Source: Klenkia soli
GTDB taxonomy: Bacteria; Actinomycetota; Actinomycetes; Mycobacteriales; Geodermatophilaceae
DNA length: 64,000 nucleotides
Reading direction: 5' to 3'
NCBI RefSeq assembly: GCF_900103975.1
Contig: NZ_FNIR01000014.1
Span: 1-64,000, forward strand
Positions 44,213 through 52,462 of the stretch are shown here, one piece after another. The position numbers and the translations under genes are program-made. The notes beneath the pieces are model-generated. The model saw only the letters and a list, made by a program, of their open reading frames with translations, was not told the DNA's origin and did not search any database. How positions within the stretch are numbered: the stretch's first letter is position 1; each line of letters starts with the position of its first letter.

Positions 44213-44629
44213 GTGAGCGGGCAGGGGATGGGGGAGGCCGAGGAGCTGCTGGCGCACATCGCCGCCGCGCTGGCACTGCACGCCCGGCGGCTGCGGTCGG
44301 AGGGTCTGCCGGTGCCCCCTGCGCTGCTGGTGGCCGCTACCTGGGCGACCGACTGCGTCAGGACACGTCAGGTCGCGACATCGCTGGACCGTCTGGTCGA
44401 ACTGCTCGACGGTGAGCGTGTGGAGAAAATGCTGCTGACCAAGGACCAGGCCGCGACGGCGCTGGGGGTCTCGGTGCGCACGCTGGATCGAGTCGTTGCC
44501 AGTGGTGCGCTGACCCTCGTCAAGGTCGAGGGCTCCGCCCGGATCCGCCGAGCCGACCTGGACGGCTACGTCGCCGGCCTGTCCGCTGGTTCGGCTGTGC
44601 CTGCCGTCGAGCTGGCGGCCACGGCATGA
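44177..44629 (+). CDS. HTH protein of the excisionase/MerR type
   Basis: A product of up to 150 aa. The C-terminal half holds an HTH_17 domain (LLTKDQAATALGVSVRTLDRVVASGALTLVKVEGSARIRRADLDGYVAGL). The N-terminal half is helical (EAEELLAHIAAALALHARRL). The start is uncertain: ATG 44177 lies in the palindrome ATGTCCGCGGACAT, and GTG 44213 or ATG 44228 are alternatives; if the gene starts later, the palindrome may be an operator. Its TGA overlaps the protease ATG, so it may regulate the protease module. Confidence 0.72.
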   Translation: MSADICSDIGCPVSGQGMGEAEELLAHIAAALALHARRLRSEGLPVPPALLVAATWATDCVRTRQVATSLDRLVELLDGERVEKMLLTKDQAATALGVSVRTLDRVVASGALTLVKVEGSARIRRADLDGYVAGLSAGSAVPAVELAATA

Positions 44630-45243
44630 CCCGCCGCCATGCGATCTGCACGGTCAAGGCCGCTGGCGACGGGGCCGGTAGCGGCGAGTTCGAGGCGGTG
44701 CTGTCCGCGGCCACCCTCGACCGGGACGGCGAGGTCATCGACGCCGGCGCCTTTAACCCGCTGCCCGACCGGATCCCGATCGACATCGACCACGGCATGA
44801 GCGTGGACACCACCGTCGGGTCGGGGGTGCCCTACTACGACGGCGACGTGCTGAAGATCCGCGGCACGTTCTCCTCGATCCCCCGAGCGCAGGAGCTGCG
44901 CACGCTGGTCGTCGAGGGGCACATCGCGAAGATGTCGGTGACGTTCATGTCGGCGCTGCGGGAGACCGTGGAAGGCGCCCCGCACGTGCGGCGGGCCGAG
45001 CTGCTGAACGCCGCGTTCGTGCCGATCCCGTCCAACCGTGAGGCCTCGGTGCTCGTCGCCAAGGCCTTCGCACCCGGGGCGCGGACAGCACGGCCGGCCA
45101 TCTCCGAGGCCCGTAAGGCCATCGCTGGCGCCCTGGTCGCCCTCGCCCAGGCTGAGCTCGCCGAGCTGCGCAACGCCGATCTCACCCCTGCTGCCGGTCC
45201 TGCTCGTCAGCAGGTCGAGGCAATCCTGCGAGGACTCCGCTGA
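44626..45243 (+). CDS. HK97-family prohead protease
   Basis: A 205-aa caudovirus prohead protease (peptidase family S78/U35) that cleaves scaffold and capsid delta domains during head maturation. The catalytic residues fit the family: H56 in IDIDHGMSV and S104 in AKMSVTFMS. The RRAELLNAAFVPIPSNREA block (122-140) is the conserved third motif. No major capsid or portal gene is adjacent, which is highly unusual since the protease normally acts on its own capsid protein. Intact frame. Confidence 0.88.
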   Translation: MTRRHAICTVKAAGDGAGSGEFEAVLSAATLDRDGEVIDAGAFNPLPDRIPIDIDHGMSVDTTVGSGVPYYDGDVLKIRGTFSSIPRAQELRTLVVEGHIAKMSVTFMSALRETVEGAPHVRRAELLNAAFVPIPSNREASVLVAKAFAPGARTARPAISEARKAIAGALVALAQAELAELRNADLTPAAGPARQQVEAILRGLR

Positions 45244-45431
45244 TGCCCCAACCGAGGAGCACCCCGCCCGCTCCCGACACCTTCGCCGGCCGCCGGGCAG
45301 CGCGCCTGCAGCACGAGCAGGAGCACGGCATCCCCACCCGCCGGATCTTCAGCCTGCGGGCCGGCGAGAACGCCCAGAACACCTTCACCTTCGTCGACGA
45401 CACCGACGCCACCCCCGGGAGGACCGCATGA
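45243..45431 (+). CDS. Small basic protein of unknown function
   Basis: A 62-aa product beginning PQPRSTPPAPDTFAGRRAARLQHEQEHG. Overlaps the protease stop by 1 bp and the next gene by 4 bp, so it belongs to the same operon. No family recognised; a small scaffold-like or head protein is possible by position only. Confidence 0.6.
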   Translation: MPQPRSTPPAPDTFAGRRAARLQHEQEHGIPTRRIFSLRAGENAQNTFTFVDDTDATPGRTA

Positions 45432-45868
45432 CCAACACCCTCACCGCCCGTCCGCAGCGGTGCCTGGAGCCCAGCACCTTCGCCAGCCGCCGAGCGGACC
45501 TCGAGCAGCGACCGAGCGGGCAGCCCCGGCTGATCTCCTACGGCACCGTTCGCCGGCTGATCGAACCGACGGGTCGGTTCCAGCGAGCCAAGACCGTGAT
45601 CTTCGAGTACCTGGCTGACGTGGCGGACCCCTCGCGCACCTACGTCCGTGCTCTGCCCGGGGGTCAGCTGCAGGCCCTGTTCGACCAGCGGCCGCCCGAG
45701 GAGCCCGAGTACCTGGTGATCCCCGAGGCGGAGAAGATCACCGAGCGGTCGAACGGCTACGGCGACGACCCGGCACCCGAACCACTCGGCGTCGTCGCCC
45801 GCGACTGGACCGGCGCATCGTCGTTCGGCTCGTCCCGCAGCGACCCGCCCGCGACCCCCATCGTCTGA
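45428..45868 (+). CDS. Protein of unknown function in the structural module
   Basis: A 146-aa product with a mixed charge pattern (RPQRCLEPSTFASRRADLEQ, VIFEYLADVADPSRTYVRALPGGQLQALFDQ). It follows the small protein with a 4-bp overlap. Not recognised. Followed by a 214-bp noncoding gap (45869-46082) holding motif copy 3 and a C/G hairpin just before the tape measure gene. Confidence 0.6.
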   Translation: MTNTLTARPQRCLEPSTFASRRADLEQRPSGQPRLISYGTVRRLIEPTGRFQRAKTVIFEYLADVADPSRTYVRALPGGQLQALFDQRPPEEPEYLVIPEAEKITERSNGYGDDPAPEPLGVVARDWTGASSFGSSRSDPPATPIV

Positions 45869-45973
45869 CCCGAGCTGGCCGTCGTCTCTCGTGCTCACCG
45901 CCTCCTGGGGCCACGCGTACGGCGGCCCGGTCAGCAGCCGTAGGGGTCCCGGCCGGCTGACCAATCCGGGGGT

Positions 45974-46016
45974 GGTCCCAATCTCTGGGGCCACCCCCGG
46001 CGCAGGACCCGCCACT
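45974..46016 (+). repeat. 43-bp intergenic motif, copy 3
   Basis: CAATCTCTG core and GCAGGACCCGCCACT block as in the other copies. Here the core lies in the loop of a clear stem (GGGGTGGTCCC / GGGGCCACCCC, 11 bp with one G-U). It is 67 bp before the tape measure start. Confidence 0.6.
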
Positions 46017-46082
46017 GAACCTTTTCTCCCCCCGGCCCCCTGAGGGGGGTCGCCCGCGCACGCGCACGCGAGAGGAACCCAC

Positions 46083-49079
46083 ATGAGCTCTCCCCTGACC
46101 GAGCGTCTGCGCCTTGAGGTCGACGCCGACACCTCCCGCGGGCAGGGCGCGTTCGACCGTCTGGCCCGGTCCGCTGACGAGACTGCCCGCCGCGCCCGGT
46201 CGTCCGGCGAGGACGTCGCTGCTGCTGCCGACAAGGTGGCGCAGGCGCGGCTGAAGGAGCAGGACGCCGCCGGCAAGCTCTCGGTCGCCGAGACCCGTCT
46301 GGAGGAGGTCCGCGGCCGGCACGCCGCCGGCTCGTCGCAGGTCGTCGCTGCCGAGGAGAACGTCGCGGCGGCGCAGCGCCGGGTGCAGGCCGCGTCCGGT
46401 GCGACCGCCCGGGCGGTGGAGGAGCAGACCGTAGTGCAGCGCCGGGCGGGGGAGGCCGTCGAGGAGCACGCCCGCCGGCAGGACATCCTGGGGCAGTCCA
46501 CCGGGCGGACCACCGAGGCCCTGCACAGCGCCGTCACCGCCGCTGCTGCCCTGGCTGCGGCTGGGCTGGCCGCCGGCATCAATGAGACGGTGACCGCCTA
46601 CGCCGACGGTGCCCGGTCGGCCGGGCTGTTCGCCAACGCCACGAACTCCTCGACCGAGGAGGCCGGCCGGCTGCTGGGCCTGGTCGGCGCGCTGGGCCTA
46701 GACATCAACGACCTGATCGAGATCCAGGCCGAGTTCGCGCAGAAGTCCGGCGACCTCGACCAGGTCGGGGTCACGCTGCAGAAGAACGCCGACGGCACGG
46801 TGAACTGGACGACCACCATCGAGGCCACGCTGGTGGCCCTGCAGAAGATCCCCGACGCCACAGCGCGCAACGCCGCCGGGTTCAAGTTCTTCGGCGAGGA
46901 GGGCTACAAGCAGCTGCAGCGGCTGGTCAACGGCGGGGTGTCCGTCGCCGACGCCCTCGAGCAGATCGGTACCCCGTTCGACGACAGCGACGTCGCCGCG
47001 GCCGCCGAGTTCGACGCGACGATGATGCAGGTCAAGCTGTCTGGCGGGGAGCTGGCGCGCACCGTCGGGAGCGAGCTGCTGCCGGTGGTCACCGCCCTGT
47101 TCGGGGCCTTCCAGGTCGCGGCCGGGGTCATCGGGTCCATCCCGGCACCGATCGGCCTGGCGGTCGTGGCTGCGGTCGGTCTGGGCGTCGCGCAGCGGGT
47201 CGCGGCCACCGAGGGCACGTTCCTGGCTACCGCGCTGCTGGGCGCCCAGGGAGCGGCCGCCCGGTTCAGCGCGACCGCCGCCGCCTCCGGGGCCAGCACC
47301 GCCGTGCTGAGCGCCGGGCTGGCCGGTGCGCGGGCCGCAGGTGCCGGGCTGCTGGGCATCGTCGGAGGGCCGCTTGGTGCCGCCCTGCTCGCTGCCGGGG
47401 CTGGCTTCGCGCTGCTGAACAGCAACACCGGGGAGAACAGCGAACAGGCCGAGGCGAGCGCCCGCGCCAACGACGACCTCGCCTCGGCGCTGAAGGAGAC
47501 CAACGGCGTCATCACCGAGTCGGTGCGCCGGCAGGCCGCGCTGTCCGCCCAGCAGTCCGGGCTGCTCGACACCGCCACCGCCGCCGGTGTCGCGCAGGGC
47601 GACGTCACCGAGGCGCTGCTGGGCAACGAGGCCGCCTACGACCGGGTGCGCACCGCCCTGGAGGCATACCAGGCCGCCGGCACCACCCGCCGCGAGTCCA
47701 ACCTCGGCGTCACCTCCGAGCAGCTCAACGACCAGGCCGAGGCCGCCCAGTCCGCCCAGGGCGAGCTGGAGCGCCTGGCCGGCACTACCGCCGACCAGGT
47801 GTCCCAGGAGCAGCAGCTGTCCAGCGAGCTCGACGTCACCGTCGACGCGCAGGCCCGCTCGACCGCGGCTACCGAGGCACTGAACGCAGCCATTGAGGCC
47901 GGGCAGACCACCGGCGCTACCTACGCCCAGCTCGTCCGGGACGCCGCCCTCGCACAGGGGGAGGCGACCGCTGCCACCGACCGGTCCAAGGCCGCCATCG
48001 ACGCCTACATCGCCTCCACCCAGCTGGCCGTGCAGACGACCCTGGACTCCATCAACGCCCAGCTCGGGCAGCAGGACGCCCAGTACGCGTTCCTGAACGC
48101 GATCGACGCGGCCAACTCGGCAGTCGACGACCAGGCCACGCTCGTGGACGAGGTCGCGCAGGCCAACACTCGGCTGCAGTCGTCCGCGATCCAGGTCGCC
48201 GGGGCTGCCGCCGACGCGGCGGTCGCTGCAGCCGCGGCCGCAGGGCAGCCGTTGGACGACCTCGCCGAGGCGCAGGTGCGGGCCGATGCGACCATCGCCA
48301 GCCTCCAGGAGAGCCTGAACAACCCCAACCTGAGCCAGGGGGTGCGGGACCAGATCCAGGGCATCGTGGATCAACTTGTGGTGGCGAAGGACAACGGCAC
48401 CATCCAGGCCACCCTCGAGGCCGTGGGGGTCGCCGAGACCACCACCGAGCTGGACACCGCCACCGAGGACCGTGACGTCACGGTGCAGATCGACTCCACC
48501 GGCGGCCCGGCAGTGATCAACTACCTGCGCAACGACATCGCCGGGGGCACCTACCTGGCCACCGTCCGGTTGGAGTCCCGCAACGGGCCCGAGGTCATCC
48601 GCTACATCAACTCGATCATCGAGGCGCAGCGGCAGGCCCTGATCTTCGTGGAGTCCCGCGGCGGGCCGGCGGCCGACAACTACATCGACTCGATCGCCGA
48701 GCAGAACCGGCTCGCCCTCATCTACGTCGAGTCCCGCGGCGGCCCCGCGGTGGACGACTACCTGGACCGCCTGGCCCGCACCCGCACGGCGACCATCCAG
48801 GTCCGTCAGCAGGCCGTGGGGCCGCCCGTGGCCTCCTCTGGCCTCATGGGGGCACCCATGCCCGGGCTGCGTGGCGCACCGGAGATCACGGGCCTCGGCG
48901 GGAGCGGTGCCCGTGTCGGCGAGGTGACCCTCGATCTCGACATCAAGGCCACCGGGACGCTCGACCGCGGCGTCGCCGCCCTGATGAGCAGCGGGGGTGC
49001 CAGCCGCGGGCAGCAGATGATCCGCGACATCCGGGCCGCCGAGCGTCAGGGCGGTACTGGCTGGAGGAAGCGGCTCTAG
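46083..49079 (+). CDS. Phage tail tape measure protein
   Basis: A 998-aa protein with the expected layout. The N-terminal part (about 1-140) is coiled coil with RSADETARRARSSGEDVAAAADKVAQARL. A hydrophobic stretch near 140-160 and long hydrophobic helices at about 335-375 and 415-455 follow. A long Ala/Gln-rich helical region runs to about 800, and the C-terminal part has four imperfect repeats of the type ESRGGPAVDDYLDRLA (about 803-905). Tape measure proteins set tail length; this one implies a tail of about 150 nm by the usual 0.15 nm per residue. No tail tube, chaperone or baseplate genes accompany it. RBS GAGAGGAA precedes the ATG. Confidence 0.85.
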   Translation: MSSPLTERLRLEVDADTSRGQGAFDRLARSADETARRARSSGEDVAAAADKVAQARLKEQDAAGKLSVAETRLEEVRGRHAAGSSQVVAAEENVAAAQRRVQAASGATARAVEEQTVVQRRAGEAVEEHARRQDILGQSTGRTTEALHSAVTAAAALAAAGLAAGINETVTAYADGARSAGLFANATNSSTEEAGRLLGLVGALGLDINDLIEIQAEFAQKSGDLDQVGVTLQKNADGTVNWTTTIEATLVALQKIPDATARNAAGFKFFGEEGYKQLQRLVNGGVSVADALEQIGTPFDDSDVAAAAEFDATMMQVKLSGGELARTVGSELLPVVTALFGAFQVAAGVIGSIPAPIGLAVVAAVGLGVAQRVAATEGTFLATALLGAQGAAARFSATAAASGASTAVLSAGLAGARAAGAGLLGIVGGPLGAALLAAGAGFALLNSNTGENSEQAEASARANDDLASALKETNGVITESVRRQAALSAQQSGLLDTATAAGVAQGDVTEALLGNEAAYDRVRTALEAYQAAGTTRRESNLGVTSEQLNDQAEAAQSAQGELERLAGTTADQVSQEQQLSSELDVTVDAQARSTAATEALNAAIEAGQTTGATYAQLVRDAALAQGEATAATDRSKAAIDAYIASTQLAVQTTLDSINAQLGQQDAQYAFLNAIDAANSAVDDQATLVDEVAQANTRLQSSAIQVAGAAADAAVAAAAAAGQPLDDLAEAQVRADATIASLQESLNNPNLSQGVRDQIQGIVDQLVVAKDNGTIQATLEAVGVAETTTELDTATEDRDVTVQIDSTGGPAVINYLRNDIAGGTYLATVRLESRNGPEVIRYINSIIEAQRQALIFVESRGGPAADNYIDSIAEQNRLALIYVESRGGPAVDDYLDRLARTRTATIQVRQQAVGPPVASSGLMGAPMPGLRGAPEITGLGGSGARVGEVTLDLDIKATGTLDRGVAALMSSGGASRGQQMIRDIRAAERQGGTGWRKRL

Positions 49080-49114
49080 GGCGAAGTGTCGGTGACCTCT
49101 GCGATGGTGCGGGG

Positions 49115-49930
49115 GTGGCCGCGATCGACCAACGTCCCGAGACCCTGCGCGTGAAGGTCAAGCTGGTGCTCGAGCGTTGGAGCGCGGCCAGCGAGGAGCA
49201 GTCCGACATCACCAGCCGACCCAAGATCCACCCCGCGCACTTGCTGACGGTCTGGGGTCTAACAGCCCACGTGTTCAACCAGGGTCGCTTCCTCTTCCCC
49301 CACCTGGGCGTCACCGGTCTTGAGATTGCGCCCATCGTCAGGAGCCAGTTCGAAACCGCGCTGACCGTTCAGTGGATCGTCCTGCGCGGGCCGAAGGCTC
49401 TGCCAGGGTTCCTCAACGAGGGCGTGCGCCAGCGAGTCAACCTGGGCCGATCCATGCAACAGGCTGGCTGGGGCGGAACAAGCCCTGAACTCATCGAGCG
49501 CCTCGCTGCCGAGCGGGTGCCCAGCGAGGGGCTCGACGACCAGGCCAAGAACCTCCTCCGGATGGTGGAGTGCTTCAAGGGCCACGAATCGCTGTACGCC
49601 CTGTACCGGTTCATGTCCGGGCTGTCCCACCCGAGCGCCTCGGTAGTCGACGAGTACGCCAACCAGACGGAGGGCCCCGGGCTGGGCGTCGAGCTGATGC
49701 GGGAGGCGCAGTCCCTGGGGCAGATGCCGTGGGAGTGGTCGGTGCTCTGCTCGCTAGTTTGGGCCGGGCGCGCCCTGGACTACATCTCCCACGAGAGCCC
49801 TGACCGGCACTTCTACAACAGTGTTGCCCGGGAGGCCGGGATGGGCAGTGCCATGCTGCAGCTGACGCCGCCGGCAGCGGCCGCGGCATTCGTGGACCAG
49901 TACAACGCTGGACGACGACGTCGGGAGTAA
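49115..49930 (+). CDS. Uncharacterised accessory protein (DUF5677-like)
   Basis: A 271-aa, largely helical protein. The pattern PAHLLTVWGLTAHVFNQGRFLFPHLG ... EIAPIVRSQFETALTVQWIVLRG ... MSGLSHPSASVVDEYA resembles DUF5677/HEPN-like proteins, some of which sit in defence loci. I cannot confirm family membership or an active site. Third codon positions are visibly more mixed than in host genes, suggesting recent acquisition. It lies between the tape measure gene and the SOS-box operon, with its own GTG start. Confidence 0.65.
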   Translation: MAAIDQRPETLRVKVKLVLERWSAASEEQSDITSRPKIHPAHLLTVWGLTAHVFNQGRFLFPHLGVTGLEIAPIVRSQFETALTVQWIVLRGPKALPGFLNEGVRQRVNLGRSMQQAGWGGTSPELIERLAAERVPSEGLDDQAKNLLRMVECFKGHESLYALYRFMSGLSHPSASVVDEYANQTEGPGLGVELMREAQSLGQMPWEWSVLCSLVWAGRALDYISHESPDRHFYNSVAREAGMGSAMLQLTPPAAAAAFVDQYNAGRRRRE

Positions 49931-49948
49931 CCAGAGGTTCGCAGATCA

Positions 49949-49964
49949 TCGAACGGGTGTTCGA
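49949..49964. promoter_or_regulatory. LexA/SOS box
   Basis: TCGAAC-GGGT-GTTCGA is a perfect palindrome and matches the Gram-positive/actinobacterial LexA consensus CGAACRNRYGTTYG at every position. It lies 9 bp upstream of a -10-like CATCCT (49974-49979) and 21 bp before the GTG at 49986, where bound LexA would block the promoter. Confidence 0.8.
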
Positions 49965-49973
49965 TATCTGTGC

Positions 49974-49979
49974 CATCCT
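49974..49979 (+). promoter_or_regulatory. -10-like element of the SOS-controlled operon
   Basis: CATCCT ends 6 nt before GTG 49986, the spacing seen at the leaderless promoters of this window. Confidence 0.5.
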
Positions 49980-49985
49980 GGGCGG

Positions 49986-50240
49986 GTGACGAGCGGTATT
50001 GGCGGGACTCCGGCCCGCCACTGCTGGGTGACCGGGATGCCTGGCCAACCGGCAGGCGCCTACCCGGCCCTCCTGCACGCCTGGCAGCAGGACGAGGACG
50101 GCCAGTGGTGGGGGCGGGTCACCTACTCCACGCCGCGGGAGCTCGGCCCAGCCGTCGTCGACACCTGGGTGCAGGCCGGCTACCTCGCAGGCCTTGACAC
50201 CGGACTTCCCCCGTCGGCGCCGGGGCAGGTGGATCGGTAG
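49986..50240 (+). CDS. Small protein, first gene of the SOS-controlled operon
   Basis: An 84-aa product with several Trp residues (CWVTGMPGQPAGAYPALLHAWQQDEDGQWWGRVTY). Unknown family; its strand-rich pattern suggests a small beta domain. It begins 21 bp after the LexA box and is followed with no gap by the 408-aa protein gene. Confidence 0.65.
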   Translation: MTSGIGGTPARHCWVTGMPGQPAGAYPALLHAWQQDEDGQWWGRVTYSTPRELGPAVVDTWVQAGYLAGLDTGLPPSAPGQVDR

Positions 50241-51467
50241 GTGAGGGCGGTGCTGAAGATGTGCAGCGTTGCGGCCGAGGACTGGGTGTTTCCTTCAGAG
50301 CCTGGGGTCGACTGGGGAGCGGACATACGGCACAGTGGCGACTCACTCGCCCATCTCGGCCCGGATGACCCGAGCCGCCTCGGATTGGATCCTCTGCTGG
50401 CATCGCACTCGCTTGTCGCGTTCCGAGTCGTCGTGAAGGACAGGTACCAGCGGAAGGGTGGCCGGGTCTCCTACCCGTTGAGTGCGCTCCCGGGGAGTCC
50501 CACCCGTGACTCCCTCATGGCCGTCAGCGTGTTCTTCGAGTCGCTCGCCGGCGTCTTGGATGCACACAAGGACTCCTACTTCGGAGAGGTCACCTCCGTC
50601 CACCGCCGTGGTCGCACCATCGCTGCAACCATGAACGCAGGCAGGGGTGGACTCGAATCGATGCTGAGCGACCCGTCTCGGAACGACGAGGCGCCGTTCA
50701 TGCGCGAGAGGCGCCATGTCGAGCGGGTGCCGATCCGTCAGCTCGTAGTCATCCCGGAGAACAGCGTCACGGGCTACTGGATCATCGAGGCCGTTGGACT
50801 ACGCACATTGAGCCACGCCTACCGCCAAGCCTTCCGCAGGGAGTTCGGGGGCCGCTGGAAGCGGCTGACCTGGAAGTTCGAGCCGATCGTCCACGAAGAA
50901 GCTTGGGAACAGTACGAGGCCAGCGACGACGCGATGCTGGAAGAGGTCCGAGTTGTTCGGCGTCGAGCCACACGCGACCGAGCAACCGCCTTGGGAGTCG
51001 GCGACGTCGAGGGCGAATACATCGAGATCATGCAGCAGGCGAGTCCGAAGCGGGGCGGCAAGCTGCTCCGCAAGATCCGACGCAAGCACTACCGCCGGAA
51101 CGATGAGGGGAACCTCGTTCCGCGGGACGCAGACGTCACGGAGGTGTCGGTCAGAGTCCGCATCGGTGACCACGAGACAAGCGTGATCATCGATCGGGAG
51201 CGCGCCGTAGGGATGCGCGTGCCGCTCACCACGGAGCGCGACGAGCGCCCCACAGACTCCTACTTCTATTCGAGGGCACGTGAGTGGGTAGTCGAACTTG
51301 CCGGACGCGACGACGTTCTCCTGCCCGCCGACTGGGCGCAGACTGAGTGGCAGCACGACCCGACGTTCGGACAGCTGGGGGCTGAGCATGGGGCTGATAC
51401 GGAATCTGACGAGCAAGATCGGCATGACGGAACTGGTGAAGGCTCAGACGGAGACCCTGTCGACTGA
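50241..51467 (+). CDS. 408-aa soluble protein of unknown function, SOS-controlled
   Basis: A 408-aa product without membrane segments or signal peptide. Features: an N-terminal mixed region, a central SYFGEVTSVHRRGRTIAATMN block, a basic segment (PKRGGKLLRKIRRKHYRRN, about 273-291) and a highly acidic C-terminus (ADTESDEQDRHDGTGEGSDGDPVD). No ATPase or nuclease motif is recognised. GTG 50241 (ATG 50256 is an alternative). Its last 80 bp overlap the start of the membrane protein gene. Codon use is less GC-biased than the host's. The arrangement suggests a soluble sensor or partner for the membrane protein. Confidence 0.7.
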   Translation: MRAVLKMCSVAAEDWVFPSEPGVDWGADIRHSGDSLAHLGPDDPSRLGLDPLLASHSLVAFRVVVKDRYQRKGGRVSYPLSALPGSPTRDSLMAVSVFFESLAGVLDAHKDSYFGEVTSVHRRGRTIAATMNAGRGGLESMLSDPSRNDEAPFMRERRHVERVPIRQLVVIPENSVTGYWIIEAVGLRTLSHAYRQAFRREFGGRWKRLTWKFEPIVHEEAWEQYEASDDAMLEEVRVVRRRATRDRATALGVGDVEGEYIEIMQQASPKRGGKLLRKIRRKHYRRNDEGNLVPRDADVTEVSVRVRIGDHETSVIIDRERAVGMRVPLTTERDERPTDSYFYSRAREWVVELAGRDDVLLPADWAQTEWQHDPTFGQLGAEHGADTESDEQDRHDGTGEGSDGDPVD

Positions 51468-51945
51468 GCGCCAGGGGAACGACGGCCCCGAGTCCGAGCT
51501 GAGCCCGTGGGACCTGGTCACCTTCGTTGGGCTGCCCGTCCTAGTCGCGGGCGCGGCCGTCTTGCTCGACCTGCGCGCCCCGAAGATCGACCCCCTGCTG
51601 TCGGCGGTGTCCATCCTGTTCGGCCTGCTGCTAGGTCTTCTGGTGCTCGTGTTCGACCAGCTGAAACGGGAGGCGCAGCGTCCATCGCCAGCCGCCGGTA
51701 ATGACCCCTTGGTCGATTCCTGGCAGCTGTTCGTCAACGTCAGCTGGGCGATCCTGGTCTCGACCGTTCTCCTTGGTGTGCTGATCACAACGACCGTGAT
51801 CACTGATCAGGCTCTGCCGGCATGGCTTACAGGACTTGTCGGTGCGCTTCTGCTTCACCTCCTCCTCACATTCTTGATGATCCTGAAGAGGTTGTTCTTC
51901 ATGGCGCGGCGGATCACCGGCAACCTGATGACGGGCCGCAGATAG
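51388..51945 (+). CDS. Four-helix membrane protein of the SOS-controlled operon
   Basis: A 185-aa product with four predicted membrane helices (about 42-61, 70-90, 113-138 and 144-170), a 40-residue cytoplasmic N-terminus and a short basic C-terminus. ATG 51388 lies inside the 408-aa gene in another frame (80-bp overlap), which implies tight coupling. No transporter signature. A small SOS-induced membrane protein next to a soluble partner recalls membrane effectors of abortive systems or a holin, but neither is shown. Confidence 0.72.
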   Translation: MGLIRNLTSKIGMTELVKAQTETLSTERQGNDGPESELSPWDLVTFVGLPVLVAGAAVLLDLRAPKIDPLLSAVSILFGLLLGLLVLVFDQLKREAQRPSPAAGNDPLVDSWQLFVNVSWAILVSTVLLGVLITTTVITDQALPAWLTGLVGALLLHLLLTFLMILKRLFFMARRITGNLMTGRR

Positions 51946-51950
51946 TCGTC

Positions 51951-52196
51951 ATGCCCTACCCACCGCGCCCACACCTGCGCCCGCTGGCGGAGTTCGCGGG
52001 CACTGCCTGGCCGGCGTGCGGTCCCGGGATGCAGGCGCGGGTGGAGCGCTTCGTCCTCGAGCAGTACGCCGCCGGCCGGTCGCTGCGTGAGCTGGCCGAG
52101 CTCACCGACCGGTCGTTCTCGGCGGTGCGGAAGATCCTGGATCGGCACGGGGTACGCCGGCGCCCGGTCGGTGCGGCGGCCGTGGAGGACGCGTGA
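51951..52196 (+). CDS. Small HTH protein
   Basis: An 81-aa product with an Lsr2/resolvase-like HTH (RVERFVLEQYAAGRSLRELAELTDRSFSAVRKILDRHGVRRR). It begins 5 bp after the membrane protein stop and so belongs to the same transcript. The 4-bp overlap (GTGA) continues into the next gene. Possibly an autoregulator. Confidence 0.75.
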   Translation: MPYPPRPHLRPLAEFAGTAWPACGPGMQARVERFVLEQYAAGRSLRELAELTDRSFSAVRKILDRHGVRRRPVGAAAVEDA

Positions 52197-52462
52197 CCGA
52201 CGTGCTGGCCGAGCTGCGGGCCGCCGCCGCGGTGAAGCGTGCAGCTCGCCACCGCCTGGCCGACGCTACCGCAGAGCACGGGCCGCGATCACCCGAGCTG
52301 GCGCAGCACCACCAAGCCCACGACACCGCCGTCGAGCGATGGGTTCGGCTGCTACTGGACGCGCACGAGACCGGTCACTCCACCGTCGTCGTCGCTAGGG
52401 CCGCAGGGGTGGCTCCGTCGTCGGTGCACTACCGCCTGCAGCAGGCGGCGGCATCGAACTGA
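52193..52462 (+). CDS. Small HTH protein
   Basis: An 89-aa product: an N-terminal helical segment (LAELRAAAAVKRAARHRLADATAEHG) and a C-terminal HTH-like part (STVVVARAAGVAPSSVHYRLQQ). The pairing with the preceding HTH gene is typical of small regulators in actinobacterial mobile elements. GTG start. Its 3' end overlaps a convergent gene. Confidence 0.7.
   Translation: MTDVLAELRAAAAVKRAARHRLADATAEHGPRSPELAQHHQAHDTAVERWVRLLLDAHETGHSTVVVARAAGVAPSSVHYRLQQAAASN

Noticed and set aside
45869-46082. A missed gene before the tape measure protein
   Set aside because: No frame with a start codon and sensible composition; the stretch is explained by motif copy 3, a hairpin and the ribosome-binding site.
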